Below, one piece after another: positions 52,981-61,722 of a stretch of DNA of 64,000 bases. The DNA comes from Maricaulis sp048269565. Lineage in GTDB: Bacteria > Pseudomonadota > Alphaproteobacteria > Caulobacterales > Maricaulaceae. The DNA lies in the NCBI RefSeq assembly GCF_048269565.1, contig NZ_JBLXIK010000004.1:1-64000 (forward strand), in the 5' to 3' direction. How positions within the stretch are numbered: the first letter of the stretch is position 1; every line of letters begins with the position of its first letter. Made by a program: the position numbers and the translations under genes. Under the pieces are notes generated by a model. It saw nothing but the letters and a program-made list of their open reading frames with translations, did not search any database and had not been told where the DNA came from.

Positions 52981-53876
52981 CACGTGGCGGGTCGCGAAAA
53001 GCACCCCGCCGCAAGTCTAACCACCGGTCCGCCGCGGTGTCTGCACCGCGGCGTTTGCGTAACTGGGCGGAAGCCCAATTTAGAAGTGCGCGTTACCGAG
53101 TGGCAAATGCAGCCCGTATGGGCGCGATGGCGGCTGCCGCACTCCTGCTGGCGACCGTCGCCGGTCTGACCCTGTTTGGCCAGCTCGACGACGTCGTGCG
53201 CCTGGGCGGCGACAAGATCACCGTGCGGCTGGCCGATATGGGTTTTGCCGTCCGTTCCGTCGATGTCACCGGTGCCGGCGAGGAGATTGCCCATTCCATC
53301 GTTGTCGCTACCGAAATCTATGACGGCCAGTCCCTGTTCTCCGTCGATCCCGGCGATATCCGTAGCCGTGTTGAAGCGCTGCCCATGGTGCGCTCCGCGA
53401 CCGTGGCGCGCCTGTGGCCCGACCGGATCTCGATCGTGGTGGAAACCCGCGAAGCCTTCGCCCTGTGGCAGGTCGACGGTGTGCTCAACATTATCGACCG
53501 CGACGGCGTCGTGCTGGCCGAGGCCGATGTCATGAACCCGCCGGATCTGCCGTTGGTGGTCGCCGAGGGCGCCAATCAAAGCGCCGTCGAGATCGTCGAG
53601 GCCTTGGCGCTGCACCCGGCCATTCGCGCCCATGTCGTCGGCGCGGTGCGCGTCGGTGACCGGCGCTGGAATTTGCGGCTCGACAGTGGCGCCGATGTGA
53701 AATTGCCCGAAGGCGATGTCCAGGCCTCGGTGGCCATTCTGGCGCGCCTGCAGGCCGAACGCGGCATCTTGCGCCTGGCGGCCGAGAGTTTTGACCTCCG
53801 CGGGCAGGGTGATTTGATTGTCAGAGCCTTGCCCGACCGGGCAGCGGCGGCCGGTATGCGGGAGCATGAAGCATGA
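52968..53876 (+). CDS. ftsQ: Cell division protein FtsQ
   Basis: A 302-residue bitopic protein: basic cytosolic tail (about 45 residues, rich in Arg/Ala), one helix (AAAALLLATVAGLTLFG), a POTRA domain (VRSVDVTGAGEEIAHSIVVA, DGQSLFSVDPGDIRSRVEAL) and a beta domain (MVRSATVARLWPDRISIVVE). It holds FtsB/FtsL. The GTG at 52968 is chosen because GGCGGAGAA precedes it; the ATG at 52947 would overlap ddl further. It overlaps ftsA by 4 nt. Confidence 0.93.
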   Translation: MSKVARGGSRKAPRRKSNHRSAAVSAPRRLRNWAEAQFRSARYRVANAARMGAMAAAALLLATVAGLTLFGQLDDVVRLGGDKITVRLADMGFAVRSVDVTGAGEEIAHSIVVATEIYDGQSLFSVDPGDIRSRVEALPMVRSATVARLWPDRISIVVETREAFALWQVDGVLNIIDRDGVVLAEADVMNPPDLPLVVAEGANQSAVEIVEALALHPAIRAHVVGAVRVGDRRWNLRLDSGADVKLPEGDVQASVAILARLQAERGILRLAAESFDLRGQGDLIVRALPDRAAAAGMREHEA

Positions 53877-55198
53877 GTGTGTTCGGGTTTTTGCGTCCCC
53901 AATCCTCCCAGAATGGCGGCAATGGCAAGGCGCCTGGCGTCTGCGCCGCGCTGGATGTCGGCTCCTCCAAGATTGCCTGCTTCATTGCCAAGACCGATCA
54001 GACCATTGCCGGGCCGCGTCCGCGCGCCATTGGTGTCGGCCATCAGTCCAGCCGCGGCGTCCGCGCCGGTGCCATCGTCGATATGGACGAGGCGGCCGAA
54101 GCCATCCGCGCCGCGGTCGAACAGGCCGAGCGGATGGCGGGGCAGGCGGTCAGCTCCGTCACCCTGACCCTGTCGGCCGGCCAGCCGACCAGTACGCGTC
54201 TCGGCGCCGAAATCGATTTGCCGCAGCGCGAGGTCACCGAGCGTGACCTGCGCCGCCTGCTCGATGGCGCTCTGTCGGAATTTGCCGTCGCCGACCGTGT
54301 CGTGCTGCACGCCATCCCGCTGGCCTGGTCGGTTGATGACCATCGCGGCATCCGCGACCCGCGCGGCATGTTCGGGCGTACGCTCGGTGTCGAGGTGCAT
54401 GTTATCACCGCCGCCATCGGGCCGCTGCGCAATCTGATGACCTGTGTCGAACGCTGTCATTTCGATCTCAAGGGCGTGGTCGCCACGCCTTACGCCTCGG
54501 GTCTTTCGGCCCTCGGCGATGACGAGGTTCAGCTTGGCGCCACCCTGATCGATATGGGAGCGGGTGCGACCACTGCGGCGGTCTTCGCCGAGGGCGCGCT
54601 GCTGCATATCGACACCGTGCCGGTGGGCGGCTCGCACGTCACCTCCGATGTCGCGCGCGGCCTGTCGACGCCGCTTGCCGCGGCGGAGCGGCTCAAGACG
54701 CTCTACGGCTCGGCGCTCGACAGCCCGGACGACGACCAGCAGATGATCGAGGTGCCCTCGGTGACCGGCGACCGGATCTATGGGTCCGCGCCGCGCTCCC
54801 TGCTCAATTCCATCATCCGGCCCCGGCTGGAAGAGACATTCGAGCTGATCCGCGACCGGCTTGATGCCGCCGGCGTCAGCAAGACATCCGGCCGGCGCCT
54901 GGTGCTCACCGGCGGTGCGGCGCAATTGCCCGGCACCGGCGAACTGGCGGCGCGGGTGTTTGGCAAACAGGTGCGGATTGCCGGACCCAGCGGCATTACC
55001 GGTCTCGGCGATGCCGTGTCCGGTCCCGCCTTCAGTGCGGTCGCCGGTGTGGTCCGCCGCGAGACGCGCGGCGCCGCCGAAGCCATCGCCGGGCCGCCGC
55101 GCCTGGGCGTGACGTCCGCGGCCCGCATCCGCCGGGATCCCGCGCGTGAGACGGCCCGTGGCGGCGCGGTCTGGCGCTGGTTCGCCGAGAGCTTCTGA
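53873..55198 (+). CDS. ftsA: Cell division protein FtsA
   Basis: A 441-residue actin-like ATPase with SHS2 domain. Phosphate 1 CAALDVGSSKIACFIA, phosphate 2 LIDMGAGATTAAVFAEG, adenosine motif LTGGAAQLPGTGELAARVF, and a C-terminal amphipathic helix (GAVWRWFAESF) that anchors FtsZ to the membrane. It is the last gene of the tightly overlapping run. A stop then separates it from ftsZ by three unrelated genes. Confidence 0.97.
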   Translation: MSVFGFLRPQSSQNGGNGKAPGVCAALDVGSSKIACFIAKTDQTIAGPRPRAIGVGHQSSRGVRAGAIVDMDEAAEAIRAAVEQAERMAGQAVSSVTLTLSAGQPTSTRLGAEIDLPQREVTERDLRRLLDGALSEFAVADRVVLHAIPLAWSVDDHRGIRDPRGMFGRTLGVEVHVITAAIGPLRNLMTCVERCHFDLKGVVATPYASGLSALGDDEVQLGATLIDMGAGATTAAVFAEGALLHIDTVPVGGSHVTSDVARGLSTPLAAAERLKTLYGSALDSPDDDQQMIEVPSVTGDRIYGSAPRSLLNSIIRPRLEETFELIRDRLDAAGVSKTSGRRLVLTGGAAQLPGTGELAARVFGKQVRIAGPSGITGLGDAVSGPAFSAVAGVVRRETRGAAEAIAGPPRLGVTSAARIRRDPARETARGGAVWRWFAESF

Positions 55199-55301
55199 GC
55201 AGGCCCGGCAGGGCTGCGCAGCTCATAATCAATGACCCGGCCGGTAAGTGTTTTCGGACCGGGATGCCTTATATCCGACCTGCTCAACACAGGTCCGCAT
55301 C

Positions 55302-55703
55302 ATGTCGTTCACCCGCATCACCCCTCATCACGCCGACGGCTATGTCGAAGCCGTGTTCGACGGGCATGAAGACTGGATGTCCGCGGTCCAGAATATCGAA
55401 CAGATCGTTGCCCTGTTCGACGAGCTGGATATTTACCGCGTCCTGCTGGACTTCCGGCGTGTTGACATGCGCATTGCGGTGGTCGAAGCGCCTGAAGTCG
55501 CGGCGCTGTTTCACAAATACGCCTATCACGAGATGAGCTTCGGCATTGTCGCCTCGGATGACCCGCGCGGGCTTTCCACGGTCGAGTGTTTCGGCAAGAG
55601 CATGTCCAGGCTCGGCCACAGGGTCGAATTTCTCGATACAGCGGCCGAGATCGCAGCATGGACGGACATGCACTCGAAGGCCCGTCGCCGCCGTACCGGC
55701 TAG
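55302..55703 (+). CDS. STAS/SpoIIAA-like protein between ftsA and ftsZ
   Basis: A 133-residue protein with a similar fold outline to the one at 13554-14000 (strand RVLLDFRRVDMRI, helix region with FHKYAYHEMSFGIVASDD, final helix TAAEIAAWTDM), resembling SpoIIAA-like proteins, and a basic C-terminus. The ATG at 55302 starts the recognisable strand; the ribosome site (CAGGTCC) is weak. It is on the same strand as the dcw genes, 103 nt after ftsA. Function unknown. Confidence 0.55.
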   Translation: MSFTRITPHHADGYVEAVFDGHEDWMSAVQNIEQIVALFDELDIYRVLLDFRRVDMRIAVVEAPEVAALFHKYAYHEMSFGIVASDDPRGLSTVECFGKSMSRLGHRVEFLDTAAEIAAWTDMHSKARRRRTG

Positions 55704-55760
55704 CCCCTGCACACGCCCCGCCGCGCGGGTTGAGAGCCGCACGGCAGGAGCAGGACGCAG

Positions 55761-57071
55761 TCAGGGCTGTCCCACCTCGCGAAAATTCGATTCCACATGC
55801 CCGTTACCATAGACGACGTCGAGACGGTTGGCCTGGCCATCGGCATCTCGATAGAAAACTAGTCTGAAGTCTTCGAATTCGCGGACCTGGAAGGTGTCTG
55901 ACCCGTCGGAGACCAGGGTGGCAGGCGCGCGTGAACCGCGAATATAAACGGTTTCATCGCCCCGCACAGCGATACGGCGATCCCCGTAAAGCCCGATCAG
56001 CCCCGCGCGTTCCTCCTCCGAGGGCGTGTGTCCGACCAGCATGGCGCGAGCGCGGTCAAGCGCCCAGCTGATTTCCTCCTGCAGGACTTCGTCATCGGTC
56101 GCCTCGAGCAGGCCGGTCCAGGCGAGCTGGAGCGCGGTATCGACCTCGGCGCCGGGCTCGGTGATAATATCCGGAGTTACCCCGTCACCTTCCCAGCTGA
56201 CCCCGCCAACTTCGCTGCGGCCATGGGACACCCAGACGCTGAAATCATGGCCTGCCGCGAACATGCCGCCCGGATTGGCTGCGCCATAACTGTTCTGGCC
56301 GATCACGGTCGCCCGTCCGAGATGTTGCAGGCTCGCCGCCAGCGCTTCCGCCGCCGAGCCGGTGGCCGGGCTGATCAGCACATAGAGCGGCACCTCGCTC
56401 AGACGCGTCGGCTGAGCTGGTGGTTGCGACCAGTATTCGTCGGTCTCACCGGTCGTGCGCCAGTGGATGGAAGTGAGCAATTGCGGTTCGGCCCCGAGGA
56501 ACTGGCCGGCCAAAAGCTGGACCATCTCCGGTTCGCCGCCGCCATTATTGCGCAGGTCCAGAATGACAGCGTCGGAATTGGCCAGAACCCGCGTAATGGC
56601 GAGATAGGTCTCGCCGGCAAAATCCGGGGAGGGCAGCATGCGTATCCGCACGAAGCCGACGTTGCCGGACCGGTGTTCGAAACGCTCGATGCCATGATTT
56701 GACCGGCGCGAGGCGTCGGGCCAGCCTTCGCTGTGATGGCCGGCCTCGGCTTCCTCGCTGCCCCACTCCACGACGCCGTGACGATCAAAGCCGACGACTT
56801 GCTGTGACAGAGCGGCAGCAAGTTCTTCGGGCTCGGTCATCCCGTCATACTCACCCGCCTCCATTGACGCGCGCAGCGCCTGCGCGATCTCCTCGCCCCG
56901 CGCCGGGTCATGATAGTTGGCGCGATAGAGATCACCGACGCTGGCAACGACTTCGTGGATCTGGGAATCGGACATTGGGGGAACGGGCTGGGCGACCGCC
57001 GGGGAAAGGATCAGACCGGCAGGTGCGAGCAAAAGTGCGGCCGTGAGGCAGGATCGAATTGCTGTAAACAT
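55761..57071 (-). CDS. Secreted S41 family peptidase (C-terminal processing protease-like)
   Basis: A 436-residue protein with a signal peptide (cleavage near AVA-Q, about residue 27). The S41 protease core includes FVRIRMLPSPDFAGE, ILDLRNNGGGEP, YVLISPATGSAAEALAASLQ with the predicted catalytic Ser of the SAAE motif, and VIGQNSYGAANPG. It lacks an obvious PDZ domain, as in IRBP/tail-specific variants, and its C-terminal third is a separate beta-rich region. Start at 57071 has GGAG 6 nt upstream; ATG at 57083 is less likely. It runs opposite to the dcw genes. Confidence 0.86.
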   Translation of the reverse strand: MFTAIRSCLTAALLLAPAGLILSPAVAQPVPPMSDSQIHEVVASVGDLYRANYHDPARGEEIAQALRASMEAGEYDGMTEPEELAAALSQQVVGFDRHGVVEWGSEEAEAGHHSEGWPDASRRSNHGIERFEHRSGNVGFVRIRMLPSPDFAGETYLAITRVLANSDAVILDLRNNGGGEPEMVQLLAGQFLGAEPQLLTSIHWRTTGETDEYWSQPPAQPTRLSEVPLYVLISPATGSAAEALAASLQHLGRATVIGQNSYGAANPGGMFAAGHDFSVWVSHGRSEVGGVSWEGDGVTPDIITEPGAEVDTALQLAWTGLLEATDDEVLQEEISWALDRARAMLVGHTPSEEERAGLIGLYGDRRIAVRGDETVYIRGSRAPATLVSDGSDTFQVREFEDFRLVFYRDADGQANRLDVVYGNGHVESNFREVGQP

Positions 57072-57163
57072 TGAAATCTCCAACTGACACGAGAGAGGTC
57101 TCTACGATCGCTGGCGGGTGCGGTCGCGGACAAATGAAACCAAATTGCCAGGCTTACGGCGAA

Positions 57164-57964
57164 TTAATCCGCCAGCCAGCGCGCCAGTGCGCTGGGTGAA
57201 AATCCGGTTCGCTTCGCCATTTCGCGGGCCCCGTGGCTGGGATCGCAAAACCCGGCATCGAAGGCGGCCTGGGTCAGGCTGGCACCGCCCGCCAATGCTT
57301 CGGTGACGGCGCGCGCGCACATCGCATTGACGCTGTAGCTCTTTGGAGTCAGCCCGTAATGGCGGCGGAAGGCGCGGCACAGATGCACCCGGTGCACACC
57401 GGCCTGGCGGGCGACGTCTTCGATCGAGGCCGCGCCTTCGCCGCCATCGAGCCGCTGCCTTGCCCGGGCGAGCCAGACCGGAGGTGAGGCGATAGCGTCG
57501 CGGGGGGTTTCGAACAGGGCATTCGCGAGCGCACGGATTGCCGACCGGTCGGCGCGTTCAATGCCGGCCAGGATCGCCTTCGCCAGCCCCACATGACGAA
57601 AACCATCGAATGTGAGGGCCGCCCGCCCGGTGAGACGCGAGGTCTCGCCGATCAAATCTCCGCCCAGCGCCGGATCAAAATCAACCGTCAGGCAGAGGCT
57701 GCCAGTTGGCGCATAGCGATTCGCGTGCCGCATCCCGGCAGGCATATAGGCCGCAAAGGGGGCGCAGATCTCAAACCGCTCGGCATCGCGAGTCTCCTGC
57801 ATCGAGCCCAGCAATAGCAGGGTCAGAAAGCAGCGGTCATGCTGGTGGTCGGGGACTTCGGCGCCGGGGCTGTAATAGACCAGCCTCAGCCGGACTCCAG
57901 GCTCCTCAAACAGGACCGCTTGACGGGCCTGCCCGTGTTTTAGGCTGATGTTTTCTTCCCGCAT
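57164..57964 (-). CDS. AraC-family regulator with cupin-like N-terminus
   Basis: A 266-residue protein. The N-terminal half is a cupin-like sensing domain (PDHQHDRCFLTLLLLGSMQE, AYMPAGMRHANRY). The C-terminal half is a double helix-turn-helix (VARQAGVHRVHLCRAFRRHYG and AAFDAGFCDPSHGAREMAKR, TGFSPSALARW). It probably controls its neighbours, such as the S41 protease gene downstream on the same strand (92 nt apart) or itself. It is divergent from ftsZ; the 182 nt between holds the ftsZ control region. Confidence 0.88.
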   Translation of the reverse strand: MREENISLKHGQARQAVLFEEPGVRLRLVYYSPGAEVPDHQHDRCFLTLLLLGSMQETRDAERFEICAPFAAYMPAGMRHANRYAPTGSLCLTVDFDPALGGDLIGETSRLTGRAALTFDGFRHVGLAKAILAGIERADRSAIRALANALFETPRDAIASPPVWLARARQRLDGGEGAASIEDVARQAGVHRVHLCRAFRRHYGLTPKSYSVNAMCARAVTEALAGGASLTQAAFDAGFCDPSHGAREMAKRTGFSPSALARWLAD

Positions 57965-58065
57965 TGGCGCTCCAATCGGCAGAGCTTTGAAGTCCCGCCA
58001 GGACTTTGCGAGTTCCGAACTCTATGCCCCAGGTTAGCGATATATCCCATGATTTTCGCAGCCGT

Positions 58066-58080
58066 TTAACACTCGCTTAA
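58066..58080. promoter_or_regulatory. CtrA binding site upstream of ftsZ
   Basis: TTAA at 58066-58069 and TTAA at 58077-58080 with exactly 7 bases between, the full TTAA-N7-TTAA consensus of the cell-cycle regulator CtrA. It sits 67-81 nt before the ftsZ start. In Caulobacter crescentus CtrA represses ftsZ. It is the only such spacing I noticed in the window. Confidence 0.85.
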
Positions 58081-58105
58081 GCGTCGCGGGCAGAAACTTC
58101 ATGGT

Positions 58106-58110
58106 GAATC
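58106..58110. promoter_or_regulatory. GANTC (CcrM) methylation site in ftsZ leader
   Basis: GAATC at 58106-58110, a CcrM site, lies 36 nt before the ftsZ ATG. A second GAATC is at 58155-58159 inside the first codons. In Caulobacter, GANTC methylation state affects ftsZ transcription. Confidence 0.6.
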
Positions 58111-58146
58111 GTTTCTTATCCGAACCAGCCGGCCACGAGGTCTCGC

Positions 58147-59730
58147 ATGACGTTGAATCTTTCCCTGCCCGAGACGACCGAACTGCGTCCCCGCATCGTT
58201 GTGTTTGGTGTCGGCGGAGCCGGTGGCAATGCCGTCAACAACATGATCGAGGCCAAGCTGGAGGGGGTCGACTTCGTCGTTGCGAATACCGACGCTCAGG
58301 CCCTGACACGGTCACAGGCCGAGAAGCGGGTCCAGATGGGCGCCGCGATCACCGAGGGGCTCGGTGCGGGTGCGCGTCCGGAAATCGGCGAACAATCGGC
58401 CGAGGATTCGATCGAGGAAATTCGTGAGCACCTTGCCGGTGCCCACATGGTCTTCATCACCGCCGGCATGGGCGGTGGCACCGGTACCGGCGCAGCGCCT
58501 GTCGTGGCGCGCGCGGCCCGGGAAATGGGGATTCTCACCGTTGGCGTCATCACCAAGCCCTTCCATTTCGAGGGCACGCGCCGCATGAAACTGGCCGAGT
58601 CCGGCATCGGGCAGCTGCAGGATCATGTCGACACGCTGATCGTGATCCCGAACCAGAACCTGTTCCGCATTGCGACCGAGAAAACCACCTTCGCCGAAGC
58701 CTTCTCGATGGCCGACCAGGTGCTGCATTCCGGCGTTCGCGGCATTACCGATCTGATGGTGATGCCCGGCCTGATCAATCTCGACTTTGCCGATGTGCGT
58801 TCCGTGATGAACGAGATGGGCAAGGCGATGATGGGCACCGGCGAAGCCTCCGGCGAGAAGCGCGCCATCGAGGCCGCCCAGGCCGCCATTTCCAATCCGC
58901 TGCTCGACGATGTCTCGATGCGCGGCGCCACCGGCGTGCTGATCAATATCACCGGCGGCTATGACATGACGCTGTATGAAGTCGACGAGGCAGCCAACGA
59001 GATCCGTTCCGAGGTTGATCCGGAAGCGAATATCATTGTCGGCTCGACCTTTGACGAAAACATGGAAGGCTCGATGCGCGTGTCCGTGGTCGCCACCGGT
59101 ATCGAGGCGGAAGCCGCCGTGGTCGATCCCCGTTCGCGCCTGCGCGGCGCGGCCGCGCCTGCCGACCGCACGCCCAACGACGCCATCCTGCCGTGGAAAC
59201 GCACCAATTCGGATCGTCCCGGACGCGTCGCCGCCGAGGCAAAACCCGAGCCCGTCGAGCGCTTTGAAGCGCCGCGCGAAGCCCAGAGTGAAGCGCTGCC
59301 GATCGCTGTCGGCGCCGAGGATCTGAGCGAGGCCATCGCCGAGACGCCGGACGAAACCGGGCATGACCCTTATGTTGCCGAAGCCGGTGACGCGCATCTC
59401 GCCGAAGTCCGGACGCCGCAGGTCCGCGTCGATCAGGCGCGCCTGGCCGAAGAGGCCGCAACCCTCAATGCCCGCTATGAGCAGCGCCGTGCCACGGAAG
59501 GTCCGTCGCGCGCTGCGCCGGCGGCCCAGGAAGAGCCGAAGCGTGGGGGCTTCTCGCTGTTCGGACGCCGCCGCAAACCGGCCGAGCCGGCACCGAAGGC
59601 GGCCCCGACGACCACGCGCAATACCGGTGTTCAATCAACAACTCGTATGTCGAGCGGCGATCTGTTCGGTGAAAGTGTCGACGAAGGCGATCTGGAAATT
59701 CCCGCCTTCCTGCGCCGTCAGGCCAACTAG
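58147..59730 (+). CDS. ftsZ: Cell division GTPase FtsZ
   Basis: A 527-residue tubulin homologue. The GTP signature GGGTGTG is at 109-115, with NTDAQAL and the T7 loop NLDFADVRSVM. After the GTPase domain (about 320) comes a roughly 190-residue acidic, Ala/Glu/Pro-rich linker, then a second basic stretch and the conserved C-terminal peptide IPAFLRRQ at 518-525 that binds FtsA and ZipA-like partners. The linker is long, as in other Caulobacterales. It has its own promoter signals (CtrA box, GANTC) and is separated from ftsA by three genes. Confidence 0.98.
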   Translation: MTLNLSLPETTELRPRIVVFGVGGAGGNAVNNMIEAKLEGVDFVVANTDAQALTRSQAEKRVQMGAAITEGLGAGARPEIGEQSAEDSIEEIREHLAGAHMVFITAGMGGGTGTGAAPVVARAAREMGILTVGVITKPFHFEGTRRMKLAESGIGQLQDHVDTLIVIPNQNLFRIATEKTTFAEAFSMADQVLHSGVRGITDLMVMPGLINLDFADVRSVMNEMGKAMMGTGEASGEKRAIEAAQAAISNPLLDDVSMRGATGVLINITGGYDMTLYEVDEAANEIRSEVDPEANIIVGSTFDENMEGSMRVSVVATGIEAEAAVVDPRSRLRGAAAPADRTPNDAILPWKRTNSDRPGRVAAEAKPEPVERFEAPREAQSEALPIAVGAEDLSEAIAETPDETGHDPYVAEAGDAHLAEVRTPQVRVDQARLAEEAATLNARYEQRRATEGPSRAAPAAQEEPKRGGFSLFGRRRKPAEPAPKAAPTTTRNTGVQSTTRMSSGDLFGESVDEGDLEIPAFLRRQAN

Positions 59731-59854
59731 AAGCGGCTTGCCGTAACAAACCGCAACAAAGCTTTAGTTGAATGATGACGCCCCATGTCGTTCTGTGCAG
59801 GCGAGGGGCGACGCAAGTCGCTGATTGTTGAACCAGAAAAGACGGCGTTGTGTT

Positions 59855-60754
59855 GTGATTTACCGGCAAACATTGGCGGCACCTGTAGTGTGCGCAGGCA
59901 TTGGTCTCCATACCGGGGAGCGTGTCCGCCTCGTGCTGAAACCGGCCTCGACCGGCGCCGGGATCTGCTTCGTCCGTTCCGATATCACTGACCGCGACAA
60001 TCGCATCGAGGCGCGGGCCGACAGTGTCACGGCCGTGCGTCTGGGCACCACGATCGCCAATGCCGCCGGTGTTTCGGTCGCAACGGTTGAACACCTGATG
60101 GCGGCGCTCGCCGGCCTCGGTGTCGATGATGCGATCGTGGAAATCGACGGGCCCGAACTGCCGGTGATGGATGGCTCTTCCGCCCCCTTTGTCGATCTGG
60201 TCAGCCAGGTCGGGCTGAAACAGCTCGCCGCGCCGCGCCGCGCCATCCAGGTGCTCAAGCCGGTGGTGATCGAATCGGAAGGCCGCCGCGCCAGCTTCCT
60301 GCCGGCGCTCAAGTCGATGATCGAGGTCGAGATCAATTTCGAGCACAGCGCCGTGGGCAACCAGTCCTGCGTGTTCGAAGTGACCCCTGAAATCTTCTCC
60401 ACCGACATTGCCTCTGCGCGCACCTTCGGCTTCCGCAAGGATCTCGACGCCCTGCTCGCTGCCGGTCTGGCGCGCGGCGGGTCGATGGACAACGCCGTCG
60501 TGCTTGATGATGACGGCGTCGCCAATCCGGAAGGCTTGCGCTTCGATGACGAGTTTGCGCGCCACAAGGCTCTCGACGCGCTCGGCGATCTTTACCTCGC
60601 CGGTGCACCGATTATCGGCCGCTATCACGCCCAGCGTCCGGGCCATGCGGTCAACAATCTGGCACTGCGCGCCTTGCTCGCTGACAAGTCGGCCTGGAAA
60701 ATGGTTACAGTGCGTGACGCTTGCCAGCACGACGTGGCGATGGCCAACTCCTGA
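59855..60754 (+). CDS. lpxC: UDP-3-O-acyl-GlcNAc deacetylase LpxC
   Basis: A 299-residue zinc deacetylase committing UDP-GlcNAc to lipid A. The zinc ligands H80, H237 and D241 and the catalytic H264 are all at E. coli-like positions (79, 238, 242, 265), which supports starting at GTG 59855 (IYRQTL...GIGLHTG, aligning with the E. coli N-terminus). TTG codons 27-30 nt earlier are weaker. No clear ribosome site precedes it. It follows ftsZ by 124 nt with no terminator obvious. Confidence 0.95.
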   Translation: MIYRQTLAAPVVCAGIGLHTGERVRLVLKPASTGAGICFVRSDITDRDNRIEARADSVTAVRLGTTIANAAGVSVATVEHLMAALAGLGVDDAIVEIDGPELPVMDGSSAPFVDLVSQVGLKQLAAPRRAIQVLKPVVIESEGRRASFLPALKSMIEVEINFEHSAVGNQSCVFEVTPEIFSTDIASARTFGFRKDLDALLAAGLARGGSMDNAVVLDDDGVANPEGLRFDDEFARHKALDALGDLYLAGAPIIGRYHAQRPGHAVNNLALRALLADKSAWKMVTVRDACQHDVAMANS

Positions 60755-60855
60755 TATTGCGGCGGTTGACCTGACGCGGCTCTTTTGTCGCGGCGCATGA
60801 TCCGCTACAAGCATTTCTGGACCGGCGGTCATCCGACCGCCCTAGCTGCTGAGCC

Positions 60856-61695
60856 GTGTTCAATATGACCTTTTTGTCGCGTTTGCTGCCGACTGTAATC
60901 CTGTCTGTTCTCGTCGCTGCCTGCGCGGGCGGACCGGACACTTCGGTGGCTTATGTCGAGCGTCCGGCTGAATCGATTTACGCCGACGCGTTCGCAACGA
61001 TGGAGCGGGGCCAGTACCAGCTCGCCGCCGCCCAGTTCGACGAGGTCGAGCGCCAGCATCCCTACTCGGAATGGGCCCGTCGCTCGATGTTGATGGCGGC
61101 CTTTGCGAACTACCAGGCCAACAAGTATGACGAGGCCGTCTCTGACGCCCAGCGCTTCATCTCGCTGCACCCCGGCAATCGCAGCGCGCCCTATGCCTAT
61201 TACCTGATCGCCATCAGCTATTTCGAGCAGATCGTCGATGTCGGCCGTGACCAGCAGATCACCCAGCAGGCGCTCGATGCGCTGCAGCAGGTGGTGCGCC
61301 GCTATCCGGAAAGCCGTTACGCCACCGATGCGCGGCTGAAGATCGACATGACGCGCGACCATCTGGCCGGCAAGGAAATGGATATCGGCCGCTGGTATCT
61401 GCGCCGCAATTATCACCTCGCCGCGATCAACCGTTTCCAGAACGTGATTCGCGATTACGGCACCACCTCGCACGTTCCCGAGGCCCTGCACCGCCTGGTC
61501 GAGGCCTATGTCTCGCTCGGGCTCGACAGCGAAGCGACCCAGGTTGCCTCGGTGCTCGGCTATAACTTCCCGGGCAGCGACTGGTACCAGAACAGCTATA
61601 ACCTGCTGACCCGCGAGGGGATCGCGATCGAGGACGGGATCGAGCAACGCGATCCGTCCTTCATTGACCGCGCCATGCAGCGCATCTTCGGCTAG
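60856..61695 (+). CDS. bamD: Outer-membrane assembly lipoprotein BamD
   Basis: A 279-residue lipoprotein with lipobox LVAAC (C23) and TPR-like repeats (IYADAFATMERGQYQLAAAQ, MAAFANYQANKYDEAVSDAQ, YYLIAISYFEQIVDVGRDQQ) characteristic of BamD/ComL. It works with BamA in outer-membrane protein insertion. The start is GTG at 60856; ATG at 60865 is an alternative. It sits between lpxC and recN, the usual alphaproteobacterial arrangement. Confidence 0.96.
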   Translation: MFNMTFLSRLLPTVILSVLVAACAGGPDTSVAYVERPAESIYADAFATMERGQYQLAAAQFDEVERQHPYSEWARRSMLMAAFANYQANKYDEAVSDAQRFISLHPGNRSAPYAYYLIAISYFEQIVDVGRDQQITQQALDALQQVVRRYPESRYATDARLKIDMTRDHLAGKEMDIGRWYLRRNYHLAAINRFQNVIRDYGTTSHVPEALHRLVEAYVSLGLDSEATQVASVLGYNFPGSDWYQNSYNLLTREGIAIEDGIEQRDPSFIDRAMQRIFG

Positions 61696-61722
61696 GTTGG
61701 GCAGGAGGTGCGATCGCTCTGA

